A DNA stretch of 64,000 nt from VXRD01 sp965242535 (GTDB taxonomy: Bacteria; Latescibacterota; UBA2968): assembly GCA_965242535.1 (NCBI GenBank), contig OZ251458.1:4774001-4838000 (forward strand). Reading direction: 5' to 3'. The translations under genes and the position numbers were made by a program. Positions 44,733 to 54,849 of this stretch are shown here, piece after piece (position 1 is the stretch's first letter; each line of letters starts with the position of its first letter). Below the pieces are notes generated by a model. It did no database searches. It was not told the DNA's origin and saw only the letters and a program-made list of their open reading frames with translations.

Positions 44733-47591
44733 TTATTCCAAGCCGAGCGTCTTGCCCTTTTCCACCGCGGGAATGCCTTCGCGCATCCACGCGGGTGCGG
44801 GTGCGTCTTTGAGGTGGTGGTCGAAAAATTGTTGCAAGCGGATGCTCCAATCCCTGCGGTTGTGGTGTTTGCGAATGCCGTGCGCCTCGCCGTTGTAATT
44901 GACCAAGTACGCGGGTTTGCCCAAGCGGCGCAGGGCCACGAAGAGTTCGATTCCCTGGTACCACGGCACCGCGCCATCCTCGTCGTTGTGCAAAATCAGC
45001 AGCGGCGTTTGGATTTTGTCCGCCCAGAAAATCGGCGAGTTTTCGATAAACCGCATCGGGGCTTCCCACAAGGACCCGCCGATTCGGCTTTGGGATTTTT
45101 CGTACTGCATCATGCGGCTCAGGCCCGAACCCCAGCGGATGCCGCCGTACGCGCTGACCATGTTCGACACGGGCGCGCCTGCCTCGGCCGCGCGGAAAAT
45201 GTGCGTGCGCGTGATCATATAGGCGATTTGATACCCGCCCCAACTGTGGCCCTGCACGCCGATGCAGGCCGGATCGACAAAGCCCTGGTTGACGAGATGT
45301 GCCACGCCTGCGACCACCGAGTTGACCGCGCTCTCCCCCGGGAAACCGACTTTGTAGGGAATGTCCGGGATGAAGATCACGTAGCCCCGGCTGGCGTAAA
45401 AGGGGAAATTGATCGATCCGCCAGAGGTTCGCGGCGTGCGGTGGGTGTGGAGTTGATGCGACATCCTCTCGTAAAAATAAACCAGCATGGGGTATTTTTG
45501 CGACGGGTCAAACCCCTCGGGTTTGTACAAAATGCCCTGCAAGGGCTCGCCGTCGAGCGAGACCCAATGGACGAGTTCGGCGCTGCCCCACAAATAGTCC
45601 TTTTGCTGTGGGTTGACATCGCTGATTTTCCGCGCATTCTGAAAAGCGAGATCGGACATCCACAGATCTGGATACTCCGCGAAATCCGATTGCCTGAACA
45701 GCAACACATCCGCGTCCTCGGCCTTTTTGAGATCGAGAAATCGCTTGTCGCGCCTGACGAGTTCAACGGGTTCGTCCCCGCCCTCGATGCGATCGCGGTA
45801 GTAGCCCATCGCTTGGGTCTCGAGATCGAATCCGGAAAAGAGCAACTCGGCTTTGGGATCGCGGGCGCGCTCCTCCCGATCGAGACGCACGTACCGAAAG
45901 CGCGTCTCGGTCTCTCGCCCGCGCCCTTCGGTGACGGCGACAGGCGCGTCTCGACCATCGGGATCCGCGAGCCAAATGTCGTACCGGTCGTAAATCAGAA
46001 ACCCCCTGTCGCCCGTTGTCCATCCCGCCGTGCCGTGGCTGTTGGGCGACTGCGGGCGGTCGTGCAACTCGTCGTGGAGCGGATGGGGAATGCCCTTCCC
46101 CGCGTTGATGCGAATCGCGTTTTTGACCCGTTGGACGTACCAGGTTTTTCGAACGCGATCCCACCAGTAGATGTACTCGGCATCGGGCGAAAGGCTCGGC
46201 CGCGCCTGCTGTTTGGTCAACACGCGCCGAGACGCGCCGGTTTTGACATCGATCAAATAGCTGTCGTAATAAGCGGGGGCGTCCCAAGAGATGAGTTGGC
46301 GATAGGGCAGGATCGAATAGCCTATCGCAACATCGGCATTGCCCTCGCTTCCCAGGCGAATATTGGGAATGGCCTCGGTGGCGAGTTGCACCACTTTGCC
46401 ATTGCCGAGGTGAACCACCGTGCGATAGGCGCGCTCGCGCTCGTCTTTGGCGTCTTTGAGTTGCATGGGCTGGAGGTACGGGTCTTGCCAGTTCCAGATA
46501 TCGACCACCACTTTTTCGTCTTCGGCCGCGTCGTCCTCCGGTTCCGGTTCCGGCCGGGGCGCCGTGCCAAAAAACAGGCGTTTGCCGTCTTTGGAAAACG
46601 AGAGGTCCGCGTGTTCGCTGACCCACCAGTTGGCAGGGATGCCCGGCGTGGTGGATCGGCCGCGCACCTTTGCCCGATCCCGGGACCCAACGCGCCATGA
46701 GTAGAGGGCGTATTCCTGTTGCTCGGCGTCAAAGCTGTCGCGGTTGGCGATAAATGCGAGATGGGTATTGGACTCGTCGCAAGTGATCTTTTTGTAATCC
46801 CCCGCGCCGCGCAGAACGGCTGTGGAATCGCCCGTGCTCGTGCGGATGGCATAGACCCCATCGGCGGTGCTGTCTTTGTTCGCGGCGGCAAAAATGAGAT
46901 GCGCGCCATTTTCCGCGAACGCATAAGAGACCACATGAGCGTATCGCGTTTCCGCGCCGGTTTGCAGGTTGCGGAGGACGAGCGTCGTACCCTCGGCTTT
47001 TTTGCGTTTCTCCTTTTTCTTGTCCTTTTGTTTTTCCTTTTGGGATTCCTCCTCTTTCGCGGGCTTCTGTTCCCCTTTTGCTTTGGATTCGGATGCTTTC
47101 TCTTTTTTCGCTTTTGTGCTGTCCTTTTTCGCCACTTCCCTCTCCAGCAAATACGCGACCCAACCGCTGTTTTCCTTTGGCAATTTGAAAGATTTGACGC
47201 GCGCCGCCTTAAAGAGATCGCCCGTTTCGAGCGCGAGGATCCCGAGCGAATCCTTGGGCGATTCCTCCGGCTTTTTTTCATCGCGCTTCGCCTGCTTCAC
47301 CGAGTCTTTGAACGCTTTGATGAGCGCGACGACATAGCGCGAATCCCGCGTAAATCGCACGGATTCCCCGCGCGGGATCGCATACGCGCGGTCGTCCCCA
47401 AGGCTCACAATGCGAAGTTCGGTATCTTTTTCATCCGGACCAACGGACAGGAAAGCCCATTGCCCATCGCTGGAAATCGCATTGGCGCGCATGCGATTCC
47501 ACACGTCATACGCATCGTGATCCAGCGGTTTTTTCTCGGCAAAGACAGAGGGCGACAAAATCAAAAGGACGGACAGAAAGCACAAACGCAT
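44733..47591 (-). CDS. S9-family prolyl oligopeptidase-type serine peptidase, exported
   Basis: A 952-aa protein with a signal peptide (MRLCFLSVLLILSPSVFA). After an N-terminal beta-propeller comes the alpha/beta-hydrolase domain with nucleophile GHSWGGYQ, the Asp in NDEDGAVPW and the His in GEAHGIRKHH. A very Lys/Glu-rich low-complexity insertion interrupts the propeller around residues 145-200 (KKEKASESKAKGEQ...). It would cleave peptides in the periplasm or outside. The start at 47591 is favoured by GAAAGG; 131 residues of upstream frame are non-coding. Confidence 0.88.
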   Translation of the reverse strand: MRLCFLSVLLILSPSVFAEKKPLDHDAYDVWNRMRANAISSDGQWAFLSVGPDEKDTELRIVSLGDDRAYAIPRGESVRFTRDSRYVVALIKAFKDSVKQAKRDEKKPEESPKDSLGILALETGDLFKAARVKSFKLPKENSGWVAYLLEREVAKKDSTKAKKEKASESKAKGEQKPAKEEESQKEKQKDKKKEKRKKAEGTTLVLRNLQTGAETRYAHVVSYAFAENGAHLIFAAANKDSTADGVYAIRTSTGDSTAVLRGAGDYKKITCDESNTHLAFIANRDSFDAEQQEYALYSWRVGSRDRAKVRGRSTTPGIPANWWVSEHADLSFSKDGKRLFFGTAPRPEPEPEDDAAEDEKVVVDIWNWQDPYLQPMQLKDAKDERERAYRTVVHLGNGKVVQLATEAIPNIRLGSEGNADVAIGYSILPYRQLISWDAPAYYDSYLIDVKTGASRRVLTKQQARPSLSPDAEYIYWWDRVRKTWYVQRVKNAIRINAGKGIPHPLHDELHDRPQSPNSHGTAGWTTGDRGFLIYDRYDIWLADPDGRDAPVAVTEGRGRETETRFRYVRLDREERARDPKAELLFSGFDLETQAMGYYRDRIEGGDEPVELVRRDKRFLDLKKAEDADVLLFRQSDFAEYPDLWMSDLAFQNARKISDVNPQQKDYLWGSAELVHWVSLDGEPLQGILYKPEGFDPSQKYPMLVYFYERMSHQLHTHRTPRTSGGSINFPFYASRGYVIFIPDIPYKVGFPGESAVNSVVAGVAHLVNQGFVDPACIGVQGHSWGGYQIAYMITRTHIFRAAEAGAPVSNMVSAYGGIRWGSGLSRMMQYEKSQSRIGGSLWEAPMRFIENSPIFWADKIQTPLLILHNDEDGAVPWYQGIELFVALRRLGKPAYLVNYNGEAHGIRKHHNRRDWSIRLQQFFDHHLKDAPAPAWMREGIPAVEKGKTLGLE

Positions 47592-48051
47592 GGCAAACCT
47601 TTCGATAACGGGTGACAAAAATCGGACGATGACCAATATAACAGATACGTTGCGCCGTGCAAAAGCAAAAGCCGATTCGCAACAACGCCCTTGCAACAAC
47701 GCGACTTTCGCGCTACATTTGAGCTGTGCGCGAGCCAGCGCGATTCCAAAGGAGGCGAAAGATGACCGCGACTTCTCTGGCATTCCCGGTTTGAAACTCA
47801 TCCAAGCACCATAACGCGCCAAGCCTGTACGTAAAAAATAAACTACGAAAAACGCGGAGCGGGGTATGAAGGCGAGTAATCCGATCTGACGCCTCACCAG
47901 CAGTTCAAAAACGCGGATCCGGTGGTCGGGGATCCATCCGCCCGGCCCCATTGTAGGGACAGGCCCCCGTGCCTGTCCTTGCACCTAGCGGCGGAACGAC
48001 CCGTTGTACCCCGTTTTTTCTCTTCGCACTGTTTTCAATTTGGAGGTCTCT
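47592..48051. other. intergenic region between divergent peptidase and TRAP genes
   Basis: Contains the regulatory space for both divergent genes, one REP-like palindrome (47957-47978) and fragments of the small AACTG-type palindrome (near 47855-47910 and 47990-48015). No ORF with a credible start. I see no clear promoter pair. Confidence 0.6.
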
Positions 48052-49161
48052 GTGGAACGAGTGAAACGTCGTGAGTTCATCAAAAAGGCCGGGCTTGCCG
48101 GCGGCGCGGCATTGTTGGCGGGATGTGCATCTCCCCAAGAGACGCAGGCCCCTGCCGTGCAAACGCGCAAACACTACACGTGGAAAATGGTGACGACCTG
48201 GCCCCCGAATTACCCCATTTTGGGCGAAGCGGCCCATCACATCGCCAAGTGGACAGAGGAAATGTCGGGCGGCCAACTCAAAATACAGGTCTATGGCGGC
48301 GGCGAATTGATCCCGCCGCTGGAGGGATTCGATGCGGTCAGCGCGGGCACCGCAGAAATGTGCCACGGCGCCGCGTATTACTGGGCGGGAAAAGCGCGTG
48401 CAACGCAGTTTTTTGCCTCTGTGCCCTTTGGCATGAACGCGCAACAGATGAATGCGTGGATCGCCAGCGGCGGGGGCCTATCGCTGTGGGAAGAACTCTA
48501 CGCGCCGTTCGATCTGATCCCGATGCCCGCGGGCAATACAGGCGTGCAGATGGGGGGGTGGTTCAACCGCGAGATCGACGCGATGAGCGATTTTCAGGGG
48601 CTCAAGATGCGGATGCCGGGCCTCGGGGGCAAAGTGATTTCCAAAGCCGGGGGATCGGCTGTGCTGTCGGCGGGCGCGGAGATTTTCACCAATCTCGAAC
48701 GCGGCGTGATCGACGCGACCGAGTGGATCGGCCCGTTTCACGATTTTACGATGGGTTTTTACAAAGCCGCGAAGTACTATTACTACCCGGGCTGGCACGA
48801 ACCGGGCACGGTGTTGGAACTGCTCATCAACAAATCCGCGTACGAGGGCCTGCCCAAAAACCTGCGAGAAATTGTGCGCGCCGCATCTGCGCGAGCCAAT
48901 GCGTGGGTGCTCTCGGAATTCGAGGCGAAAAACAATGCGTATTTGCAAACGCTAATAAAAGATCACCACGTCGCCTTGAAGCGATTCCCGGACGAAGTGC
49001 TCAAAACGCTCCAAAAATACGCGGTGGAAGTGGTGGATGAAGTGGTCGCATCCGATGCGATGAGCAAAAAGGCGTTTGCCTCGTTTGACGCCTTTCGCAA
49101 AAAGGTGAATGGCTGGGCCGAGGTTTCCGAGAAGATCTATTATTTGAACTTGAGCGCCTAA
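48052..49161 (+). CDS. TRAP transporter substrate-binding protein (Tat-exported lipoprotein)
   Basis: A 369-aa DctP-family binding protein. GTG at 48052 has GGAGG five bases upstream. The N-terminus has a twin-arginine motif KRREFIKK followed by a hydrophobic segment and a lipobox LLAGC, so it is probably Tat-exported and lipid-anchored. The mature part contains the DctP segments GGELIPPLEGFDAV and ATEWIGPFHDF. It would deliver an organic acid or similar ligand to the DctQM permease encoded convergently just downstream. Confidence 0.92.
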   Translation: MERVKRREFIKKAGLAGGAALLAGCASPQETQAPAVQTRKHYTWKMVTTWPPNYPILGEAAHHIAKWTEEMSGGQLKIQVYGGGELIPPLEGFDAVSAGTAEMCHGAAYYWAGKARATQFFASVPFGMNAQQMNAWIASGGGLSLWEELYAPFDLIPMPAGNTGVQMGGWFNREIDAMSDFQGLKMRMPGLGGKVISKAGGSAVLSAGAEIFTNLERGVIDATEWIGPFHDFTMGFYKAAKYYYYPGWHEPGTVLELLINKSAYEGLPKNLREIVRAASARANAWVLSEFEAKNNAYLQTLIKDHHVALKRFPDEVLKTLQKYAVEVVDEVVASDAMSKKAFASFDAFRKKVNGWAEVSEKIYYLNLSA

Positions 49162-49186
49162 CCGGGTCGATCCCCCTGCTGCATGC

Positions 49187-49222
49187 AAAAAAGCCCTTCT
49201 GTGAAAACGGGAGGGCTTTGTC
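49187..49222. terminator. terminator between convergent TRAP genes
   Basis: Stem AAAAGCCCTTC...GGGAGGGCTTT with a ten-base interior; T/A runs on both sides let it act for both strands. Confidence 0.8.
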
Positions 49223-49249
49223 TGTCTCGCGCAAAAATAGCCTCTGCTT

Positions 49250-50569
49250 TTACTCGCTCAAATACCGCGGCAACTCGGTCGCCATTTCGGGGAAGGTGAT
49301 GACGAGGGCGAGGCCGATGAGTTGGATGGCGATAAAGGGAATGATCCCGCGGTAGATGTGGCCCGTGCGGACTTCGGGCGGCGCCACGCCCTTGAGATAA
49401 AAGAGCGAAAATCCAAACGGCGGCGTCAAAAACGAGGTTTGGAGATTCATGGCGATGAGAATGCCCACCCACAACAGATCGACCCCTAGTGCCACGAAAA
49501 TAGGCGCGACGACCGGGACGATGATAAAGGTAATTTCGATGAAGTCGATAAAAAATCCCGCGACGAAAATCATCGCCATCACCAGCGCGAGAAACCCGCC
49601 GGGACTCATGTTCGCCGAGAGGATGAGCTCGGTCAAATAAACGTCGCCGTCCATGCCGCGAAACACCAAGCCAAAAGCCGTCGCCCCTACCAAAATCAAA
49701 AAAACCATACAGGTGAGATGCGTGGTATCCGCCATCACGGATTTGAGGGTGGCATACGAAAACTTTTTTTGCAACAGCGTCAACAGCGTCGCGCCGAGCG
49801 CGCCCACGGCCGCGGCCTCGGTCGGAGACGCAATGCCCGCAAAGATCGAACCGAGCACCGCGACCACGAGCAGAGATGGCAATACAAACGCCTTCAAAAC
49901 GCGCTGTACCATCGCCCGCCCGCGAAATTGGGCGAGTTCTTCTTCGGGCATCGCAGGCGCCCACTCGGGCTTGAAAATCGCGACGAGGATGAGATACAGC
50001 GCGTACAGGCTCACCAAGACCACGCCGGGCAACACCGCGCCGATGAACATATCGCCTATCGAAATATTGAGCACGCTGCCCAACAGCACCAAGACGATGC
50101 TCGGCGGGATGATTTGCCCGAGCGTGCCCGATGCCGAAATCGCGCCCGTGGCGACCTCGGCCCGATAGCCGCGTTTGAGCATCGTCGGCAAACTCAACAA
50201 GCCCATCGTCACCACGGTCGCCCCCACGATCCCGGTCGACGCGCCGAACATCGCGCCCACGGCCACCACCGAAAGCGCGAGCCCCCCGCGCAAGTGCCCA
50301 AAGAGCAGTGCCATCGTCTCGAGCAAATCCTCCGCCAACCCGGATTTTTCGAGCATCACGCCCATAAACACGAACAGGGGCACGGCGAGCAGCACGTAAT
50401 TGGTCATCACCCCCCAAATACGCAGGGGCAAGAGATTGAAGAACGCGGGGCCAAACGCGATATAGCCGAGGAGAAACGAGACGCCGCCCAGCGTAAACGC
50501 CACGGGAAATCCGAGCAACAGCAAGAGGAACAACACCCCAAAGAGAATCAAGGGCATGGCTTCGATCAT
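49250..50569 (-). CDS. dctM: TRAP transporter large permease subunit
   Basis: A 439-aa membrane protein with about twelve helices of the DctM family (GFPVAFTLGG near residue 20, ISASGTLGQIIPPSIVLV near 145, GATAFGLVFRG near 310). It forms the sodium- or proton-driven translocation channel for the ligand captured by the binding protein. Its ATG overlaps the dctQ stop by four bases, indicating coupled translation. Confidence 0.95.
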   Translation of the reverse strand: MIEAMPLILFGVLFLLLLLGFPVAFTLGGVSFLLGYIAFGPAFFNLLPLRIWGVMTNYVLLAVPLFVFMGVMLEKSGLAEDLLETMALLFGHLRGGLALSVVAVGAMFGASTGIVGATVVTMGLLSLPTMLKRGYRAEVATGAISASGTLGQIIPPSIVLVLLGSVLNISIGDMFIGAVLPGVVLVSLYALYLILVAIFKPEWAPAMPEEELAQFRGRAMVQRVLKAFVLPSLLVVAVLGSIFAGIASPTEAAAVGALGATLLTLLQKKFSYATLKSVMADTTHLTCMVFLILVGATAFGLVFRGMDGDVYLTELILSANMSPGGFLALVMAMIFVAGFFIDFIEITFIIVPVVAPIFVALGVDLLWVGILIAMNLQTSFLTPPFGFSLFYLKGVAPPEVRTGHIYRGIIPFIAIQLIGLALVITFPEMATELPRYLSE

Positions 50570-51090
50570 GAATCCACCTCCTCATGGCGTCCGAGTATAG
50601 CGAGCAACGACCGGCACGCCAACGCGAGCCCTTGCAACAGGAGCAACGCAAAGCCCATGGGAATGGCCGCTTTGAGCACCCATCGGCCGGGCAATCCCCC
50701 CGGATCGGGCGACGTTTCCCCGATGCGGAACGCGCTGGCGACAAAGGTCTGCGAACTGATGATGACGATGGCGCAAAAGGGAATGAGAAAGAGGATGCTG
50801 CCGATGAAATTGACCCATGCCCGTGCGCGCGGCGAAAACCGGCTGTAAAACACATCCACGCGCACGTGCTTGTCGTATTTGAGCGAATACGCCGCGCCGA
50901 TGAGAAAGATCAGCGCGAACAAATGCCATTGGAGTTCCTGCACCGCGACCAGGCTGTTTTTGAGCAAATAGCGCGTGAACACATCGTAACACACCACCGC
51001 GACCAACGCCGCGGTCAACCACGCAATCCCCCTGCCGACGCACTCGTTCAACCCATCGGCAAACCGAATATAGGCTCTCAACACGCGCAA
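50566..51090 (-). CDS. dctQ: TRAP transporter small permease subunit
   Basis: A 174-aa four-helix DctQ-family membrane protein (conserved Trp in ELQWHLFALIFLIGAAYSLK and HVRVDVFY). It couples the binding protein with DctM. The start is TTG at 51090, five bases after GGAGGG; GTG at 51084 is an alternative. First gene of the dctQM pair. Confidence 0.92.
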   Translation of the reverse strand: MRVLRAYIRFADGLNECVGRGIAWLTAALVAVVCYDVFTRYLLKNSLVAVQELQWHLFALIFLIGAAYSLKYDKHVRVDVFYSRFSPRARAWVNFIGSILFLIPFCAIVIISSQTFVASAFRIGETSPDPGGLPGRWVLKAAIPMGFALLLLQGLALACRSLLAILGRHEEVDS

Positions 51091-51124
51091 AGTTCCCTCC
51101 TCAAAAAATAGCCCGCCTCCATAA

Positions 51125-51536
51125 TACTAAATTGATTTTCAATTGTCCTGATTCGATATGCCATCCGCCAGTGATTCGCTTGTCGTTATGCAGTCATTCA
51201 GAGGAGCCATGGCCCCAGTGCCATCCTAAAAGACCATCCGATCAAGCCATCGCGCACAGCGCGCAAGTCCGTCTCGCAACCAATATCCATTATGCAACCC
51301 ACCTCGCAGGCTGTCTCATGTCGTTCTATTACAAAAGCGCTTTGCGCTGTGCCTAGCCCCTCGGCGCATGAGAGCGGCATTTTTTGCCTACTTTTTTTTG
51401 CTGTTGAAAAAAAGTAGGTCGCCGAAGGCATCGAAGGCAACAAACGATGCGGAAGGACCAAACGCTTTAGAAAAGCGCGCAACTCAGGTACTGATTTTTG
51501 TGTATCAAAATTTGGTATCATTTAATTTACGTAGTA
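51125..51536 (-). repeat. MITE-like element, copy 5
   Basis: Minus-oriented copy, about 412 bp; right boundary TTAATTTACGTAGTA is slightly degenerate, left boundary TACTAAATT is decayed. Empty at both internal palindrome sites. It separates dctQ from the second sulfatase gene. The remaining spacer (51537-51648) has no further structure. Confidence 0.75.
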
Positions 51537-51648
51537 TTCAGCGTGCGCTAAAAAAAAAACGCACCTCAAATCCAACTTGACATCCCCCATCAACCGCGTA
51601 CTTTGCCTCGCCATAACTTGGACTCGAACGCCGAAAAGGAGAGCCCCC

Positions 51649-53079
51649 ATGCCAAAGCAACCGAATATTCTGCTGTTCATCAGCGATCAGCAGCGCACGG
51701 ACACCATGAAGTGTTACGGCAACGACTGGATTCAATCGCCGCACCAAGACGCGCTCGCACAGCGCAGCTTTGTCTTTGAAAACACGTATGTGACGCAACC
51801 CGTATGCACGCCTGCACGCGGGTCTTTGATGACCGGCCTGTATCCGCATTCCCATGGGTGCGTGGTCAACCGCGAGGCGTTGCGCGATGACATTCCATCT
51901 ATCGCAGAAATGCTGCCCAACGCGTACCGCAAAGCCATGTTTGGCAAGTGGCATCTCGGAGACGACTCCGTGCGACAACACGGGTTTGACGAATGGATCA
52001 GCACCGAAGACGACCACCGCAACAAATATTCCCGGCCGGGCCTGCCCTTCAGCAGCTACTACCACTGGATGAAAGCACAGGGCATCGCGCCCCAAAACAA
52101 CAGCGCGACCGGGGAAATCATCTTCTCCCCGCGTCAGCGTTCCCAACTGCCGGCCGAATACCAGATGGCCGCATTCGTCGCCGATCACTCCGATCGATTC
52201 ATTCGGGAAAACGCAGACCGCCCGTGGTTGCTCGTGTTCAGCACCTTCGAGCCGCACCCGCCCATGACCGGGCCTTATGACGGCATGTACGACCCCGACG
52301 CGTTGCCGGTCGGCCCGGCATTTCTCAAAGAGCCAGAAGGACACGCCCTGTTCAACCGCGCCCGCGCCGATCACTATCTCGACCACACGGTCGAGGGCGA
52401 AGACTTGCGCCGAGAACACGCCTGGCGAAAATTGCGCGCCCAGTATTACGGCAACGTGAAAATCATCGACGACGCCGTGGGCCGCATGGTGAAGGCGTTG
52501 GAAGAAACCGGGCAGATGGAGAATACGATCTTCGCCCTGACCAGCGACCACGGCGAAATGGCAGGGGATCACGCCATGCTGGAAAAGCGCGCCTTTTACG
52601 AGGAATCCGCGCGCGTGCCCATGGTCTTAAGCGTGCCCTGGCTCGCGCAATCGCAAAAGCGCGTCGACGGCGTTTTTGGGCACGCGGACCTGATCGCCAC
52701 GCTTTTGGAACTCGCGGATCAGCCCATTCCCAAATCGCTTCCGGGCAGGGCGTGCGCCGATGTGTTGCGAGGCGAAGCCGACCTGCGCGACCACGCGGCA
52801 TTCATGGAATGGAACGGCATTGGCGACCGCAACTTGGGCAATCCCCAGATCAATTTGATGGCGACTTTGCCCTGGCGTTGCGTGGTGACGGGTGACCGCT
52901 GGAAGCTCAATTTGTGCGCGGGCGACCAGTGCGAGTTGTTCGATTTGAACCGCGACCCGTTTGAACAAACCAATTTGTTCGACGATCCCATCCACCGAGA
53001 TCGCGTCCGGGAAATGGCGGCCCTCATTCGCCTCTGGCAATGCGAAACCGGCGATAGCGCGCCCTTGCCCGCGGCCTGA
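51649..53079 (+). CDS. type I (formylglycine) sulfatase, canonical CTPAR motif
   Basis: A 476-aa sulfatase: LLFISDQQRTD metal-binding start, CTPARGS maturation motif near residue 51, GKWHLGDD near 106 and TSDHGEMAGDH near 300. It hydrolyses sulfate esters, probably on carbohydrate. ATG at 51649 has AAGGAG upstream; 24 residues of TTG-initiated frame before it are ignored. No signal peptide is visible. A formylglycine-generating enzyme or anSME would be needed and is not in the window. Confidence 0.92.
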   Translation: MPKQPNILLFISDQQRTDTMKCYGNDWIQSPHQDALAQRSFVFENTYVTQPVCTPARGSLMTGLYPHSHGCVVNREALRDDIPSIAEMLPNAYRKAMFGKWHLGDDSVRQHGFDEWISTEDDHRNKYSRPGLPFSSYYHWMKAQGIAPQNNSATGEIIFSPRQRSQLPAEYQMAAFVADHSDRFIRENADRPWLLVFSTFEPHPPMTGPYDGMYDPDALPVGPAFLKEPEGHALFNRARADHYLDHTVEGEDLRREHAWRKLRAQYYGNVKIIDDAVGRMVKALEETGQMENTIFALTSDHGEMAGDHAMLEKRAFYEESARVPMVLSVPWLAQSQKRVDGVFGHADLIATLLELADQPIPKSLPGRACADVLRGEADLRDHAAFMEWNGIGDRNLGNPQINLMATLPWRCVVTGDRWKLNLCAGDQCELFDLNRDPFEQTNLFDDPIHRDRVREMAALIRLWQCETGDSAPLPAA

Positions 53080-53287
53080 CGCGCCGCACAATTTGTCTTG
53101 TGAAGGGGTTGGGAATAACTATATTGCACTTTCGGGAGGGAATCGCGAGGTCTGCTTTTGGCGGGCCATCGCAATGCTTTTTCGCGCCCATCCCTCCCGG
53201 GATTTCGCATTTCTCTCCGACCATTCGCATCGCGTCCGATTCTCCGATTCGAGAGGGCGTCGCGCGATTTTGTTAAGGAGTCCCGCG

Positions 53288-53500
53288 ATGGACGACAAGG
53301 CATTGTTGAAACTGCTGGCGGCCGGCATCGGCGAAAACATCGCCGCTTCGCGCTTGAATCTCTCTCCCCAACAGGTCAAAGCGCGGGTCAAAGAATATTT
53401 GAACGCCGGGATTTTGAATTGCAATGGCGAGCGCGAAACCATCGACTGGAAAGCGTATGGCAACTGGAAAAAGCAACGAAACATCAAAGCCGCGCAATAG
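53288..53500 (+). CDS. 70-aa HTH-like small protein
   Basis: MDDKALLKLLAAGIGE... with SRLNLSPQQVKARVKEYLNAG, which reads as a helix-turn-helix of the kind used by small DNA-binding proteins; a charged C-terminal tail follows. AAGGAG lies seven bases before the ATG and a clear terminator follows, so it is probably a real independent gene. No specific family recognised. The 208 bp before it show no other feature. Confidence 0.65.
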   Translation: MDDKALLKLLAAGIGENIAASRLNLSPQQVKARVKEYLNAGILNCNGERETIDWKAYGNWKKQRNIKAAQ

Positions 53501-53530
53501 CGCGATCACATCGGGTTCATCCAACACAAA

Positions 53531-53560
53531 GGGCAGTCGCATGTGCAACTGCCCGTTTTT
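53531..53560 (+). terminator. terminator after the small HTH-like gene
   Basis: Stem GGGCAGT/ACTGCCC with a ten-base loop followed by GTTTTT. Confidence 0.85.
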
Positions 53561-53577
53561 AATTTGGGGAAACGAAA

Positions 53578-54828
53578 ATGAGAACGGTTAAATGGAACGA
53601 TGACCTCTTGCTGTGGGTTATTTTTGTCGCGCCTTCCTGTTTGCTCATCGCCTGCCTCATCCCGGCTTTCTTCGCGACGCAGGTGCAAATGGGGGTGGAT
53701 GTGTTTTTGGAACGCGAGACCCAGCTCGTAGCGGGCGCGCGGGTGGGCTTGATCACCAATCCCACGGGCCGCGCGGGAACGGGCGAGACGACGATCGATG
53801 CCCTGCGGCGACATCCAGCGGTGAATCTGGTCGCGCTGTTCGCCCCCGAGCACGGGATCAAAGCGCGGGAAGAGGCGGGCAAACGCATCGGCGATACGCA
53901 ACTGGACGATCTGCCCGTGTTTTCGCTCTACGGAGGGGGAAGCAAAAGGCCCAAGCCAGCGGCCTTGGCCCAAGTCGATGTCCTGATCTACGATATCCAA
54001 GATGTGGGAAGCAGGGCCTATACCTATATCTGGAGCTTGGCCGAGGTCATGGCCGCCGCGGCCGAAAGCGATAAGCGCGTGATCGTCCTCGACCGCCCCA
54101 ATCCCTTGGGCGGATTGACAGTGGATGGCCCGGTGGCCGAGGAAAAATGGCTGTCGTTTATCGGCCTGTATCCCGTGCCCCGCGTCTATGGCCTCACCGT
54201 GGGCGAACTCGCGCGCTATCTCAATCGCGAGCACGCCCTCGCGTGTTCCCTCACCGTCATACCGATGTCGGGCTACCAACGCTCGACGCGCTGGAAAGAT
54301 GTCGAGCGCGATTGGGTCGCGCCCTCGCCCAACATCCCCTCGCCCGAATCCGCGATATGTTTCGCCGCAACGGGCACCATTGGCACGCTGGGCACGTTGC
54401 ACATCGGCATCGGAACGGAAATGCCCTTTCAACTCGCGGGCGCGCCGTGGGTCGATGCAGGCGAAACGGCCCGCGCCCTAAACGCGATGCAACTGCCGGG
54501 CGTGCGTTTTCAACCCATGACTTTTGTGCCCGAGAAGGGGCTGTTTCGAGGAAAGGAAGTGCAGGCCGTATTTTTGGACGTGGTGGATCCCATCGCGTTT
54601 CACCCCACGCGCGCCGAAGTCGCCATGCTCGCGCATTTCATCGTGCGCTATCCCGAGTTCAAAATCCCCCAAGGCCGGTATGACCGATTCGACAGGGCCA
54701 TGGGCACGAGTAGCGTGCGCGAAGCCCTGTTAAGAGGCGATGACGCGCAACAAATCTGGACGCAATGGTCGCGACAAATCGCCGACTTCTCCACCGCGCG
54801 CCAAAAGTATTTGCTCTACGATGAATGA
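53578..54828 (+). CDS. exo-beta-N-acetylmuramidase NamZ-like (DUF1343)
   Basis: A 416-aa protein with an N-terminal membrane/signal segment (WVIFVAPSCLLIACLIPAFF) and the DUF1343 body: GLITNPTGRA, FAPEHGIKA, DVLIYDIQDVGSRAYTY and VDGPVAEE. Members such as NamZ release N-acetylmuramic acid from peptidoglycan ends, so a role in cell-wall recycling outside the cytoplasm is likely. ATG at 53578 has GGGGAAA upstream. It converges on the envelope cluster that ends 22 bp away. Confidence 0.88.
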   Translation: MRTVKWNDDLLLWVIFVAPSCLLIACLIPAFFATQVQMGVDVFLERETQLVAGARVGLITNPTGRAGTGETTIDALRRHPAVNLVALFAPEHGIKAREEAGKRIGDTQLDDLPVFSLYGGGSKRPKPAALAQVDVLIYDIQDVGSRAYTYIWSLAEVMAAAAESDKRVIVLDRPNPLGGLTVDGPVAEEKWLSFIGLYPVPRVYGLTVGELARYLNREHALACSLTVIPMSGYQRSTRWKDVERDWVAPSPNIPSPESAICFAATGTIGTLGTLHIGIGTEMPFQLAGAPWVDAGETARALNAMQLPGVRFQPMTFVPEKGLFRGKEVQAVFLDVVDPIAFHPTRAEVAMLAHFIVRYPEFKIPQGRYDRFDRAMGTSSVREALLRGDDAQQIWTQWSRQIADFSTARQKYLLYDE

Positions 54829-54849
54829 AACGCCCGATGAAATCTCGCT

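Noticed and set aside
44603..44977. 125-residue extension of the SDR (contains GTGPRACPK)
   Set aside because: Consists of translated REP palindromes and the shadow of the S9 peptidase gene.
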